NCBI GenBank assembly: GCA_037903355.1
Contig: JBAJFE010000039.1
Coordinates: forward strand, 248,001-312,000
Reading direction: 5' to 3'
Source of the DNA: Trichuris trichiura
Taxonomy: Eukaryota; Nematoda; Enoplea; Trichinellida; Trichuridae
DNA: 64,000 nt
Part shown: positions 35,246 to 48,799 of the stretch, in pieces
Position numbering within the stretch: the first letter of the stretch is position 1
Layout of the letters: every line of letters begins with the position of its first letter
Translations under genes and position numbers: made by a program
The notes under the pieces: model-generated
Databases searched by the model: none
The model's input: the letters and a program-made list of their open reading frames with translations, nothing else
What the model was told of the DNA's origin: nothing

Positions 35246-36333
35246 ATGAGCGTATTGCCGCACTTGCCGCTCAGAATCAAACCAAAGAGAACATGGAAAT
35301 CTTCATGCGCTCACGTCGTACGATCAGAGCATCTCTCACTTAAAGCGGTTCAAGGAAACCTGTTCGGCTTGGTGGTAGTTATAGAAGATGCAGATGCCGG
35401 TCTACAATTGCATACTGTAATAATAGCATGGAAACTAGTCATGTTTCTTTAATCCTTTTCTTAATCTAAGAGTGGTTTCGGGAAACTTGCAGTCAGCGCG
35501 GGATCAGAGGAACCGCCATCTTACAGCAATGGGCGATTATCTCTATTTCTGGAAGAAGTAAACGATCATTGCGAACTTTTGAGGGAAAGAAGAAAGCGTA
35601 TAATTTTCACAGGCTTGGTTTTTGATATCTCATTTGAACTGCCTTCGCGTATTCAACTGTAATCAACAGGTGCGTGCTATCTTTTTTGGAATTCCCTTTC
35701 AGCTTTTTGTCCTAAGCGTTTTAGGAGATTGCTCCTGACGAATTCCTCGAGTTGTCAAAATCTATGAAGCCAAATTTTTCTTCTCTGTATGCCGTCTATT
35801 TTCACTTCCGCTCAAAGAACTGGATAGTCGCACAAGGGACGAATTATGGTGTCGATTACGGTATGTTTTCCATGAAATTCTTTGCTGTTAATAATTTAGT
35901 TTTCAGTTCTTTATCCTAACCTACCATCTATTGTGCACAGTTCCTATTTGGTTGTATTAAAGCCAAGCCCAACCAGAAAAAGTCGCTGTCCATTGGTTTT
36001 TCGAAATCTTACCTGCTACTCGAGACTGGCAACAACTATATCAAAGGTTAGCGTTATTTATCACATAGGTAACGTTGCAGTCTTTTTTTAGCAACTTCTT
36101 GTGTGTTCCGTTAGCTTTGAAAGAGGATCGACGGTTCCTCGTGTGCAGGTTAGACTATTTTATCATACGAAATGACCTTGCGTGTTTCACAAATCCATAC
36201 GTATTCAGTTATAATCAGTGGCGACTAGAATTACCAAAATAAACACTACGCAATGTGGTTTTATTTTTAGGTGACGCTGATTACTCAATGGTTTGCAAAT
36301 CGCCATTTTAGTGAGGTCAGCGTGGAACATTGA
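35246..36333 (+). CDS. TSEN2: tRNA-splicing endonuclease catalytic subunit Sen2
   Basis: Seven exons (35246-35416, 35471-35557, 35613-35669, 35725-35860, 35907-36046, 36092-36148, 36271-36333) join in frame to 236 residues, about half the human length. The catalytic domain is clear: LFLEEAWFLISHLNCLRVF, YAVYFHFRSKNWIVAQG, TNYGVDYVLYPNLPSIVHSS and LATTISK, then VTLITQWF near the end. The expected catalytic triad is present as Tyr146, His161 and Lys197. Sen2 cleaves the 5' splice site of intron-containing pre-tRNAs in the SEN complex. The N-terminal part (FGLVVVIEDADAGLQL, SGFGK) matches the endonuclease N-domain in a much shortened form; the long variable insert of vertebrates is absent. Confidence 0.93.
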
Positions 36334-36460
36334 CACATGACGCAGTGCGCTTATTAAACTCCTTTGCATTTTTCCGTTTTATTCTGCAGTTCACCCTCAA
36401 ACTTGACCTTTTATCTTATGGAAAAGCTTTCTAGCCGAACATACCTTAACATTGTTTGAC

Positions 36461-36467
36461 AGGTATA
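36461..36467 (+). promoter_or_regulatory. Likely trans-splice acceptor of AASDHPPT
   Basis: TTGTTTGACAG is followed by GTATA and then the start codon at 36468, 134 bp after the TSEN2 stop. It has the same layout as the acceptor before TSEN2. Confidence 0.5.
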
Positions 36468-37496
36468 ATGCGTCGCGTCAAGTGCGAATGCTTACGGTGG
36501 ACCTTTCACATCTCAAGTTGGAACCCCACGGCATCCAATTGGAAACATAGCTTGGAGTGTATCCAACCGATTGAGGTCGAACGTATTGGAGCAATGCAAT
36601 GCAAGCAGGATGTCTTAGCAGCGGTTGCTGGTCGCCTTATGCTGAGAAAAGCGATTTGTTTTGGGACGGGGCTCAGTTGGCGGGAACTTACTTTATGCAG
36701 GGAACCAAATGGAAAGCCTTGTCTGTCTGGTAATCAGCATATCCAATACGCCTTCAACATTGCTCACCATGGTGATTTTGTCGTCCTTGCTGCGGGCGCG
36801 TACGGCATGTGCGGAGTGGACATAATGCGTTTACAGATTCCCAGTGAGAGCTCTGCGTACCATGTTAGAGCGAAGTTCAGTTTGCTTATTCAGAAGTTAG
36901 AAAAACTGTAGGGGAGTATCTTGAATTAATGAAATCCAATTTTTCTCCAAACGAATGGGCAACATTCTGGTCGCCTAACTTGGACGATAGCGGCCGGCTG
37001 CGCCTCTTCTACCGCTACTGGGTAAATGAAGGGACAAATTATGGATTCGTGATTGGTGATGACCGTTTTTTGTACCTCAGTGTTTAAAGGAAAGTTACTT
37101 GAAAGCTGTTGGCAAAGGAATTCACTGCGAACTGTCGCGACTCGATTTCCAACTTGGAAAGTTTGCTGAAAGTACTCATATCCAGACAGATACGCAGCTT
37201 AGAATCGACGGGCGCACGTTAGACGATGTTTATTTTGAAGAGTCGTCGATTTCGGATGATCACGTTGCATGTGTATGTTATTCGGTAAGTCGCTTATGCT
37301 TTATTTATACATCCAGGTTTTACGAATTCAAGTCCTTTAGGGTGCGTACTTACCAACTTGTCGCAAGGGTCATCAAACCGATCTTTCATTCCGTGAAGTT
37401 GACTGGAACTATTTGATCGAAGATGCGCAAGTGTTGCATAGATTGACTAAATCAGAATGTATCTCTCTTAAGGATAAGCGAACCCGGGAATATTAG
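36468..37496 (+). CDS. AASDHPPT: 4'-phosphopantetheinyl transferase (AASDHPPT)
   Basis: Four exons (36468-36856, 36901-37021, 37081-37284, 37341-37496) join in frame to 289 residues (human 309). Blocks: IQPIEVERIG, AAVAGRLMLRKAI, NGKPCL, YAFNIAHHGDFVVLAA, GVDIMRL (Mg-binding Asp), FYRYWCLKESYLKAVGKGI (the WxxKES/A-K signature) and a C-terminal tail. The enzyme moves phosphopantetheine from CoA to acyl-carrier and other carrier proteins; in animals it serves both fatty acid synthesis and lysine degradation. It is Sfp-type. The start is the ATG just after a splice acceptor and aligns with the human start region. It is last in the three-gene cluster. Confidence 0.95.
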
Positions 37497-40400
37497 CAAG
37501 GTGATTTTCGTTCAGTTGCCCATTAATGTTGCTCTTGTTGCTGTTGCTTTTGTTATGTGATTTCTTTTACGAGACTCTTGGTAGGAGGGGGTATGTTTTC
37601 GTGTTTGTAAATAGTTACGGATGCTTTATTTGTTGAACAGTTTGTCAAGAAAAGACTCGGCGGAAGCTTTGGGACCATCCAATCCTGTCTTCAGTGGAGT
37701 AAATATTATACGCTGAAAGAAGAATTGAATTAGTATATAGTACCTATCGTAAGCCGGTTGGTTAACCAACGCCCGTTAGAGGACTTCCCGTTTTCAGAAA
37801 ACCTGAACGACAAGTTGCACCTGGCTGCACTGTAGGTCGAAGTACAAGTACAGTGAGATCATTGTATCCGCGGCTTTTGATTCCGCAGACTTATCGCGGA
37901 TAGTAGCGAACGTTTGCGTGTACGGTTTCCGTACCTGTTGCTGCGTACTTATGAAAAGTAACGCACAGTTCGAGGTAAGTGTGCGACTGATGAGAGTAAT
38001 AACTGAAGGCGCTCTGTTCGAATAACAAGCCAAAACGTTTCCAATGACATTTTCCCTGCCTAAAGACGGAACGTGTCTCTCCCAAAAGCTCGTATCAATT
38101 CGTTTTTCAGTTGCCAACATATACCCTTTTGGTAAGCCTTTACGTAATTGTTAAGGAAGAACGCTGAATACAGCATATACCATACCGTTCTTAGTTTTGA
38201 GAAGCGCCCTTGTTACAAATCATATTTTTGCTTAAATCAGAATGTTTTAATTATTAATTACATTTTGCAGAAGTAATGGAGTTAGGAACTGATATTATTG
38301 TGAAAAGTCTGAAAGTTGGTGACTTCGTAAATAGTTGGCAGAGTTTTGTGGAAAGCCAACCTTAGTTTGCAATAGTTGCCATCAATAGTTTAATGGTTAA
38401 TTATTTCACGATACGTTGTTCGTTCAGGCGTAACGTTTTGCATTACGTAAGTAGGTAGCAACAGTGTGACAGTCGTTGAACGCACTGAATTGTTGCCAAC
38501 TTTGAATTACTGTCGTAGACTTGATGTCGCAATTAAACAAAAGAGGAGTAACCTGAAGGTAAAACTAGCGCTACAAGGGAGGAAGACCTGATGACTATGG
38601 CGTTATTATTAATTGGGATATATTGCTTAAATACCATAAGCTAAACGAAGGAATAATTCATGCCTTTTCAAGGAACAGAACGAGGGACCAGATAAATAAT
38701 CTTACACAGAATAGGTCACTCTTTAATTTAATATGAGCTTATGTCGAGAAAGTTTCGCTTCCGGAAGTAAGGACGAAGAATAGTCTGGAAATAGTCTGAT
38801 TTTGCAATCCGCTCGCAGCCGCGGATACGAACTATTCCGCTGTATTTTATTACGTACTGAAAACGGTACTGGCAGCATGTGGAACCTTTGGAAGAGTAAA
38901 TAGTGGGTTGAACAGCGAGGCTAAATGGAATTTATTTTAATTGCAACTTCATTCTTGCATTATGCGAGCAAGTAATGAAGTAGATATTGCGTTTCTGTCA
39001 ACCCCTCTGCATTACATTCTTATCGCCTGCTAATAATTTTGCTGTTGATTACACAGCATGTATTTTCCTTTTGCTGACGCCGTTTCGTACAAGATTTAAA
39101 CTTCTCTACTGCGGCCTTGTTGACGCTTTGATACAGGGTTTTATCGCCGTATTAGAAGCAAACTGTCAGATCGTCAGATTTCTTACTATACACTTAGTCT
39201 GTCATGACGCCATTGCGCAGATGTATTGTCTCCAAACGAACGCTTGCGACAAAATGTTTTTTAAATCTTTTGTTCATTGCTATTGCTAGTATAGCAGCTT
39301 GTTTAGACTTTCTAGAAACGTCTACTTTGAAAAACTTCATTTTCATAATTGGAAAGTAACTTCTGGCGCGTTCAACGTGTTTACAGGCCTTGTCGTATGA
39401 AATCCTTAATTGTTTGGACGAACTGCACTGAATTCAGCTTCTGTTCATATTGCCAAGGTGGAATATCACCCAATATCCGTCGAAGCTTACTTTAAGTTAG
39501 GCAGCAATACAAGTCTGGCTAAGCTCGCTCTACTCGTTGTCTGTAAGGACATAAATTTGGGTTTCCAACTTTTTCTAGCCTACCAGTGTGAGATACGAAA
39601 TTGGTACGCATAAGTTTAAGTTCACAAACGGTTAACCCGAATAAACTGCTCGTTGAATGGTATTAGTGATTGATTATTTTCAAGAAAACATTTATTTATG
39701 ACTTTAATATCATTTGGTATCATTTTGTTTGGTTTCGGTTTGTTGGGCTAAATTATGGATAAGAGAACTTGACTTCTCATTTTGCTCAATGTCAACTTTA
39801 AAGTAATTTGAGGCAAATCTATTAATCCAATTGATGCGGCTCATTTCTCGTTGTTAGTGTTAATTTTCGCGATCAACTAAAAACGGGAACGAGTTTAAAA
39901 CAGCGCTATCGCATTCAATCAGCCTGAATGATTACTTCTGTCCTTTTTAAGAGCTTCAACGTTTATTTGTTTCATATCCACTTAGCGTAATCACTCTAGT
40001 TGGAATGGTTTCGGCCTTAAATTTTAACAATCTAAGCTGAGCGAGATTTGCGCTGGGATTTTGAAAAGGCGTTCTTTACTTCTACCTTGCATTGCACATG
40101 ATTTCCGTGGGGAAATATTTGTAAAGGGTAGCTGTATTTTCGATTTGTTCCGAGGCGCCAGCATGGCAGGTGACATCCCATATGACCGTGCCGTTGAAAC
40201 CAAGTGATATATTGGGGCGCACAGTTCATTAATCACCTTGGAAAAGATTGCCGGTTCCTGGTTTATTGGCAGTACTTGTCGTCTAGTAGCTTCTCGGTTG
40301 TACACATACGAGACTTGCAGTCTCTGGCCCTTCTAGCTTAACTGATGATATGCAGTGTGAAGCTATCTCGCACTAAATTTGTCTATTAAGGCACTGTTAC

Positions 40401-43400
40401 TTTGAAGGTCCTTCATGCTTGGCGCATGTTCTTCATATATGTAACTTGCTTTTATTATTTACAAACTGAATGTGCAAAAAAACCGCTCGCATTGGTTCGT
40501 TAGCTGAATGTGATGAAAGCTAGTATTGTTTGCTTTTTTCCAGCGTGGGTCCTTCCGTTAAAATTATTTTGCGTTTTGAGTTCTTCTCAGCTGGAGGTGC
40601 GCGTTCACTTTTACGAAGCAATTCCTTTCGCGTATGACGAGGATACAAGTTTAAATAATATTATTGTTTCAGCGCGCTCAACTCTGTAGTTACCTGGCTG
40701 TCCAAATTAATGGGTTGTCGCTTTGATTCTCTTGACAAGGAGAACAGGGATACACCTGGGATACTCTTAACTTTTATGTTTTGTTTCATCTTTTTGTTCA
40801 TAAATCCTTACCTGAGAAATGTGTGCTTGGCGAATAATGCGCTATCTTGCTCATACGTGAGTATATTAATGCTTATTATCTCATGATTAATTGTTGTTTT
40901 CTGTTTGACAGCACTTTTATAAGTAACCGTTTTCCGAATGCTGCCTTGTGAAAGAATTAATTTTCAATTCCCAAACTTTGGCTGAAATGAGTAAATCCAA
41001 CTACACTGTCTCACGTTCATTATAATTGAAAGATATCCATACCGTTCTCTTTCTAATGCTTTGATTCTCTCTGTCTCTTGCAATGTCAGGTATGCTTTCC
41101 CTTCTGCACGTTGGTCACATCGTTAAATGTCGCGTGTAAGAAAGTTGTGGTATGGTTCGTCATCTACGACGATTATGTGTGTTTGTTGACTTTCATTCGC
41201 CAGATAAAACCCTTTATGGGAGGTCGCGCGTGATGTGATATTTATCGTAATAGCATGTGGGCAGTAAGAGGGCTCTGTTGACTCTGCGTGAAACCTTTCT
41301 TTTCTCGAACAGACCTTCAGCAAGTCATAGCTTATATTTGTCCTTCCAATGTTCAGCAATTTTATTATCGTGTGTAGTCACAGCCGATCTTTTCGTCAGG
41401 TAACCATTGGATAAATGCGGGCCTACTACCTTCGTATTACGTGTGGCTTAGGTTTCTCTCCAGTCTGGCTGTAGTTATAACAATAGTTCATTTCGGTTCT
41501 CTGACATTAAACGCATCAGAAATATTGGCTTATACATTTGCTTACGCGTAGATTATTTGGCGAAGACATTTGGTCATTCCTTGAAGTGTAGCATTGCTTT
41601 TACGGTGGGCATAATTCAGCTGAACTGCTCAATGAATGCGTTAACATGCTTACTCTTGAAAAGCTGCCTTCTGAAGAACTGTGTCACTTTTAATTACCAA
41701 AGCGGCGCAAGCGGCGTATAATTCGTTCAGTGGACTAACGCGGGAAGAAAGTCGACCGCAAAAGGCTCTTTTTTCTGCCAGTTTTCAAATCATTCAATCT
41801 CGCAGCAATGACGCTCAAAAGAATTCAGTTTCTGCGCATGCGAACGTTTAGTCAAAGCAACCTTTTGCTATAAAATAAGTAATCTTGGTTTCGAGAATTT
41901 CCGTTGTGAATGTTCAAGTTTTTCGCATCGATATATTTGCGCTTATAGTCCCCTTTTTTGAGCATGTGTTCGCATTGAGTGAGTAATTTTATGAACCACG
42001 AGTGATTTATTTGCTTCATTGAACCGGTAGAACAAAGTTGTGCCCCATTTGTCATGTACATCAACCATTTGAAGCGTCATGAGACGCTTTGGCTGCCAAA
42101 CCTGTGGAAATTGCTTGGCGCGAAATGAGTTACTCACAGACAAGGTTAATGAGAAAATGTACAACAAATGGCCGCTGATAAATACTCTTGCTTATTGAAA
42201 GAATGGTAGCGTAGAATGCAGCAGGAGGTAATGGGCAAAAAGCTTTGAAGATATTTCAGCGGCTAGAAAATCCTTGCCATGGCCTCTTGTTGTTACTTAG
42301 TCGCTTAGGTGATAGTTTCGCTTGAGGGAATAATGTTCTACATGAGATCGGCTGAGACGCATTATTCGCAATGTGCTTGCGTTGTTGGTATCCATCCTGA
42401 GGGACTCTTGTTTATATTGGACGTCACAGAACTACCGAACCGTAGACATAGCCTATCCAATTGAAAGACTTGATTGATAATCGTATACGGTTGCTCAACA
42501 AGCCATTTAATCGACGGATCCCTTCATGTAGTTTACCTGCCCGTTTCTATCTCTCCATTAGAAAAATTATTTAAAACGTTAAAAAATCCTTGTTTTTTCT
42601 GAAGATACCTTCCTGCTTTTGCTGCTTTATTTTTTAGACTTACGTAAGCACTAGTGGACAGTTATTAGTAAAACCTTTGCTAAAATGGGATCATTCTTTA
42701 TTCATATTAATATCCAAAATGTTAATAGCATTTTGGTTCTTAATTTTTTTGACCAATAATTGCCTCGGCTTTGATGCTGAAACGGAAAAGTCGAGTAGCC
42801 TTTCAAAACAACTTGTAGTTTTTACAACGGCAAATTGTTATTTGACGAATGGTCTTATGCTTCCATTTCTTAATGAGAGCTTCACTCCCCTGGTGAGCAG
42901 GAGTCCCTGCAGGTTCGCAGCGAAAATGCCTTTAACTGGTGCGCAAGGGAGGGGGCAGACCGCCGTTGCGCCAAGTTTGCAATTTGTCAAGTTTGAAAAT
43001 AATGAGCGCAAAGAGGTTTTTTCGTTGGAAAACACGCTTTAGTGAATTTCTAACCGTCCAGTTGGATGTTTTTAATCTGACAAATATTGAACGACAATCG
43101 TTTGCGGCAGAAAGGCGTTTTTCCTCCAGCCAACAAGCGCTTTTCCGTCTTAACAAAGGTTCACCCCCTTTTCTTGTCAACAGTTTGCCAACGCCCATTC
43201 CATACTTTTCGTTACGAAGCTTTTGCTTTGTTTTACAGTGGAAAAATGGCATTTCTTTTTTTTGCCGAGATGTCAACTTTTCCGCGAGTATCCACAAGTT
43301 GTTGCTGTATATTAACTAGTATATTACCTAAATGGTTCATTTGTTAGAAAGATTAAAAGATAAGTGATAGAACACATAGCTAAACAGACGATTCATGATA

Positions 43401-46400
43401 TTATCTATTGACATTTCTGTCTCTACTCTCTCGTCAGATGTCTTAGATAGCTTTACTTTCTTTATCAAACCTGCCGTTGGAATCGATGCATTGCGTCTGA
43501 AATTTTTGAACAGAAACATCTTTGTTGCAGTGTCGGCTGGAACGCGCCTGTTTGGAGGCAAAACGTCACGTAGGTGGGAAGCAGACCATAGAACTGCCGC
43601 GTAACCATGGATGCAGCTACAGTACACATGTGATTGTTATCAATGACTGATCACTGGGACATATGAGTGAGCTTCCGCCTGGTGAGCTTTGGGGAAGAGC
43701 TGAAAATATTTGATCAGCCTGAGAGCAAGATGACAGCGCGTTTTCCTTTTAAGCAGAGGATACTTCATAGTCGCTCCTTACTGTACATAGTGGGCCAGGC
43801 GCCTTACTTTTTTACGGAATTTGGGATTTTCAATTCTAAACCGTTATGTAAGCAAGAAAAGAACACTTCCTTTATTCCCAAGCCACGAAGGCATTGGAAA
43901 TAAGTAAATCTCAAACTTGAGGGCATGTCACCTTTATTTTTCTTTTGATGAAAAACACCTCCGCATTCAAAGAACAGCGTCCGGTGACGTTTGATTCTCT
44001 AGTTAGGCATGTCGCCTGTCAACGGAGCGCAAGCGCTTTTTGCCTCATTGCCATTATTTTGTCAGTTTGCAACAAAAGCGGGTCAGCAAACGTCACTTGT
44101 TTGTCGAGACGCCGGCGGCTATGCCGTCCGCATGTTTCTCTCTTCGTTGTAACGGCTCCAAAGCGGGTATCAACATTTTAGTTCGGCAGCAGTCGTCGAC
44201 TACGACGACATATTTTTCCCTAAGGCAATTCTCACCTGGCTGATGAAATGGCCGTTTTGCTATCGCCGTTGATGCATTGCGTAAAGGCTTTGATAAAATG
44301 TCGACCATCATTCGCTTTACGGTCCTTTCAAGGTCTCCGCGAAATGGTCAAAGGGGTCGCTACAGTTGGGACATTAAATTCGCCAGTTTTCCAACGTCAA
44401 CTTGTTATCTCCGTTTCTTTGGCGTTGTGCAATTATTTGCCAAGTGAATCGTCCGCTTCTTTGCTCTCTTCCTATCTCGTTTTGCGCATTCCGTTGGTAT
44501 CACATTAACCGGCGCTTAACTTCCAAGCGATCTCATCGCGCGGTGAGGTCGAAACAAATGAAGTGTGGGCCATTTTAGGGATGTCTAATTTAGGCAAAGT
44601 CTAAAAGTCTAATGCTAATTTGGCTTTTTTAAAACGGACATATCATGTATTGCTGTGCATGATAGGGTCGATTAGCTAGCGGATAACTGAAGTCACAATA
44701 GGGTGCATTGTGCAACCGGAGATTTACGATAGCCGCCATTGTTGGCTGGACATCGGCGGCTGGCACTTGATGAACATTGGAAGCGAGCCGCTGCCCCGCG
44801 TGCAAGTGAATTAATGTCGTTTCTGCTTTCTCTTTTCGCCATAAATTTTGAGTCAGTTCAGAGACGAGCCATTTGTCTTGTCAACAGCGCGTCCTGGTCG
44901 AGCGGCCTTCGATCAGCGGCACTTGCGTGCAACCAGGCGGACGCCAGCTCGACGGTCATTTGTCTCTGTCCCGTTTGCTTACCCGGGAGATCATCTCAGA
45001 CCGGAAACAAATCCATCACTTTGCAGCCACACTGATCCGGTCGCTGTCCGCTCATATCAGTCGTGGGTGTGTAATATGGCTAGCAATCTTTCAAGCTACT
45101 TTTTCTAGGCAATGGCGTTTCTCAATTTAAAGTCAGCTGTACGGGCCGCCTCTTAAGGCATCAATCCATAAAACTTGCCGCGCAAACGAGTGAATTGCGA
45201 TTACTCTTGTCCTGAAAGCTCAGTTGTACATATTAGTTCCGACTGGATCTTTTCTTTACAAGGCCAAAATATAGAAGTTATTTTTTCCAAACTATGAATA
45301 AGTATGTAGAACTTTTAGTGGAGCATCTGAGCTCTCTCTTTCTGGCTTTTCCGTTCAGTCAACTTGGTCGCGAAGTTCATTTTAGAGGCCGAATGATCCA
45401 GTATCAGCTTGACCCGCTTCGCAGAACTGAACGGCCTTTGTGAGCAACCTGTGCGCGCACGTCAGTAAAAGGGCAGCGACAGCCACAGGTTTGCGAAAGG
45501 TAGTAAACCCCGTTAGGGAAAGTGCGCTCTTTTGAGGGTCATTGTTAAAAGAATACGTAAGCAAAGTGGGTTTCCCCGTATAGCTGTTAGCCCAAGGCAA
45601 TTATGCTATCTTTCATTGATCTGAAATTTTCTACTAAACACCTCCCACCCAATGACCGCTGCTGTACTTGTCGAACATTTTTTGATTTTAATTTGAACGA
45701 ATCGAGAAAAGCTCCTTTTCATGATTCGCTGCCGCAATTGTTCGTCGTCAAAGTCGTCTTGACGCGACGGCACGCGGCAGAATTTTGTTTACCGCTAAAC
45801 AGGCTTCCATAAATGGCAAACTTTTCGTCGTATCAACAGCGGCCTCGCGGCAGACTTAAGCGACTTGACGTAGCGGTCAATTTCGTCGCCTTAGCGCTGC
45901 TGAAAAAGAGGTTTTGTGGGCTAAACTTAAAAGAAAGAAATAATGGCAGAAACCAATTCAAACTTTGCTGCCCTAGAAAAGGCATGAACTAAAAAACTAC
46001 TGCAACAGTTGGTTTACCTTGAAATTGTCGTCCAAATGGCTCACCAATTCAGGTCACGCATGGCCTGTCTGTTTGCTCATGCTCTGCCTGAATTGCAATG
46101 GACTTTTCTGCACATATGTTTATCACCCTTGGAAATAAATGTAAAGACAACAATTATCCAATAGTTTCAACTCGTTTATACAAATAGCTCATGTCGACAG
46201 TACGTCGTATGTAAGGCTAGAGTAGTTGATGCGTTTCAAGATGATTCCATTTGGCATACCGTATTCACCAGACTTGTACTTGTCAGTTGTTCTTCTCCTA
46301 AGCTGGCAGATGCCAAGCAACGTGATAACAGATAATCGTCAGTCGCCTGGAATGACGTGACTTCCAGTATGTTTAAGTCGGTTGACTGGCAAATCAATCA

Positions 46401-48780
46401 CACATTGCATTTGCACGGTCGTTAAATATATTCTTTGCCGCCGAAGGCCACTTCCATATCGCTTTGACCGCAGCGATGTACATTTTGCGCCGGCAAACTT
46501 GTTGCCAGAGCCATAAACCCTTGCTTGGCGTAGAATCTCATTTCGCCAATGAGGGCAAAACCGGTTGTCACATAATATGGCAATTTTCCGCCTAAGCAGA
46601 AGAACGGCCTTCTTGCTTAAGGCGATGGTCTAAGCACGCAACCATTATAACAGTTGAAAGGTGCACCTCTCCGAGGACCACCAGCGGTGAGAAAAGTAGA
46701 AAGGATGCGAGTCTCTCAATGCGCTCTCTTTCCCTCGTATTTTACCAACGCCTAAGCGCGCATCTTTTCCTGGGTGCGTTGACGTGCCTTCGGGATTTCT
46801 ATTTTTTCAAAGTCCGCATTTTCGCGCTCCGCCGCCCGTTTGATTGATGACATTCGATGAACCGGCTGACTCTTGTTTGCCTCGTTCAATTCGCCTCGTT
46901 CTTCTTGCTCACCCAATGGGCGTCGCATGATCGATTGGTCGCTACTGACAGCCGGTTATCGACTCTTTTCCATCGTCGACGTGTGTATACCTGTATGGAT
47001 AGTGTGCCCACCGACGACCTTAATGGCTGCGCTGCTTATCACTCTTTGAGAAATACCAATGGCAGACGTTCAGTAGGCTCAAAATAATTGTTGCTTAAAG
47101 TCTTTGACAACAAGTATATTGCCGTTTTGCCTTGCCGCCATAGTTTGCGCCTTTCCGTTCGTGCCGGCATATTGTCCTATTTTGGCGATGATTGATAACT
47201 GTTCGACCACGCATACCTGACTGCTTGCTGACAGCCGCGTCAGTTCCTTCTATTTTTCTTGAGGAGGCAACTCTTCCGCGTCAACGATACTCTTTCCTTG
47301 CCAGCCCCCCGTTGGCGGATAAGATTAGAAAAAGCGAAACGTTGTCCAGCGGAATTCATCAACTGCTCCCTAAATGGCTGATCACCGCCGGCACAACTAC
47401 CGTATTATATGCGCAGGGGAATAGGAGAGCAATCGATTGTTCATTAGCGCGAACAGTTGTTGGGAAATATTAAAACGCAAAGGCTAGTTGAGAACGTGCA
47501 AAACCCTGACAGTCATCAACATGGTCGGCAGAGGAGATCAATGGTCTTTCTCCTAATGCATACACTGATGTGATGGAAATAACGAAAAGCGTTAAATAGC
47601 CAGCTGGTCATCTCGTTGCGAATTTATGGCGCATACCGATAATTCATACTCGGCAGTTCGCTTTTAGGCGAAGCCATTAATATAAATAAATTGTGAGCAG
47701 ATTGCCGGTGATCAGCGGGATGAATCTGACTTGGTCAGCGGGTCAGGGTCGGAAAAGCGTTAACTTAATTGGATGAGTGCTCGGCGAATTGGCAGATAAG
47801 TGACCAGGAAGGCAGGGTCAGTCTTTTGTCGGCGCTCAACCATCTCGCCGCGGACAATGCCGACTACTGGTCAGCGATCAGTCAGGCACAACAAAGCAGA
47901 CGGTGGTCAAAGGCACCGCCGTTTCGGTTGGATTACCATTGCCTGCAGTGCACCGCATGACTCCTGTAGGATCAAACCCTTTGAGGAGCTGCGTCAGGTG
48001 TTCTCCCACTGGAACAGTGTTTATCGTTGGCGCTATTGGCTGACGGAGAACAAGAGCCGGATGCTCAAAGATGAAATGTGAACCTTGGCCAGCAACTGCG
48101 TTCAGTATAAAGGTCAGCTGCCGGCAATGGCAACGCTTTGCACCTTTGATTTCCCCGCGGCTGCTCCTGTGCCAGCCGATCACTTCCGGGTCCGTAAAGC
48201 CGGTACAACTCCCGAACGTTGGGACGCTATCAGACTGTTGACCCAAAAACGCTGCTGCACAGGTTACATGCTCTGCTATCACTCTTCCCTCTCAGTCACA
48301 AATGAGCTCAATTGGCTATCCATCAAACTGTGTGGTGGTGCCTGCGTTAATTGCCGCCTTTGGTCTTTCAAATCGGTGGTTGCGCACTTGCTTCGCGTGG
48401 TGCCATATTTCTGCAATTGACTTTTTCTTTGACCATTGCCTTAGCGGTGGTCGGTTCTGGCCAGTCGTCGGAGAAACACTGAGCGGTTTGCCAATTTCTT
48501 TTTTTATTCCCCCTTAGCCAGAAGCGTCAATAAACTCCAGTGCTGTGACAGCCAGCTGACCAGCCGACCAAATGGACGCCATTGAAAAAAGTGTCCGTCA
48601 GCTAGAGACGGCTGGGAAAAATTAACTGAATCATTAGGGCTCACTTCCATCGCTCAGGTGTCCATGCGGCTATTACGCTGAAAGCGACTAGGCGTTGAAC
48701 GTATTTTAGCTAATCATTTAGGGGTGTCGAAAGTTTGGCAGACCTCCGTTGCTCAAGGAAATAGTCGAAAAGTCGTCTAA
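37497..48780. other. Large stretch with no convincing gene
   Basis: Over 11 kb I found no exon with a recognisable domain. Left of about 42.5 kb it is AT-rich with only short frames. From about 43 kb the GC content and CpG density rise towards the homeobox gene. This part may hold distal control sequence for that gene, which is inference from its position only. Opposite-strand overlapping frames at 42.9-43.3 kb, and frames near 40.0, 44.3, 46.9 and 47.9 kb, have no support. Confidence 0.4.
42719..43042 (+). CDS. Possible small secreted protein (weak)
   Basis: A single open frame of 107 residues starts MLIAFWFLIFLTNNCLG, which looks like a signal peptide, followed by a polar mature part with three cysteines. 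No intron, paralogue, known domain or polyadenylation evidence supports it. Overlapping frames on both strands raise the chance that it is fortuitous. Confidence 0.2.
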   Translation: MLIAFWFLIFLTNNCLGFDAETEKSSSLSKQLVVFTTANCYLTNGLMLPFLNESFTPLVSRSPCRFAAKMPLTGAQGRGQTAVAPSLQFVKFENNERKEVFSLENTL

Positions 48781-48799
48781 ACGCGCGCAGGCGAAGCGA

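Noticed and set aside
40024..40305. 93-residue minus-strand frame in the 37.5-48.8 kb gap
   Set aside because: No domain, no splice partners and no paralogue; length is within chance expectation.
42932..43319. Overlapping 121- and 126-residue frames on opposite strands
   Set aside because: Both cannot readily be genes, neither shows a domain or splice context, and composition is poor.
46857..47087. 76-residue frame starting with a hydrophobic, signal-like segment
   Set aside because: No other support; similar short frames are frequent in this GC-richer intergenic stretch.
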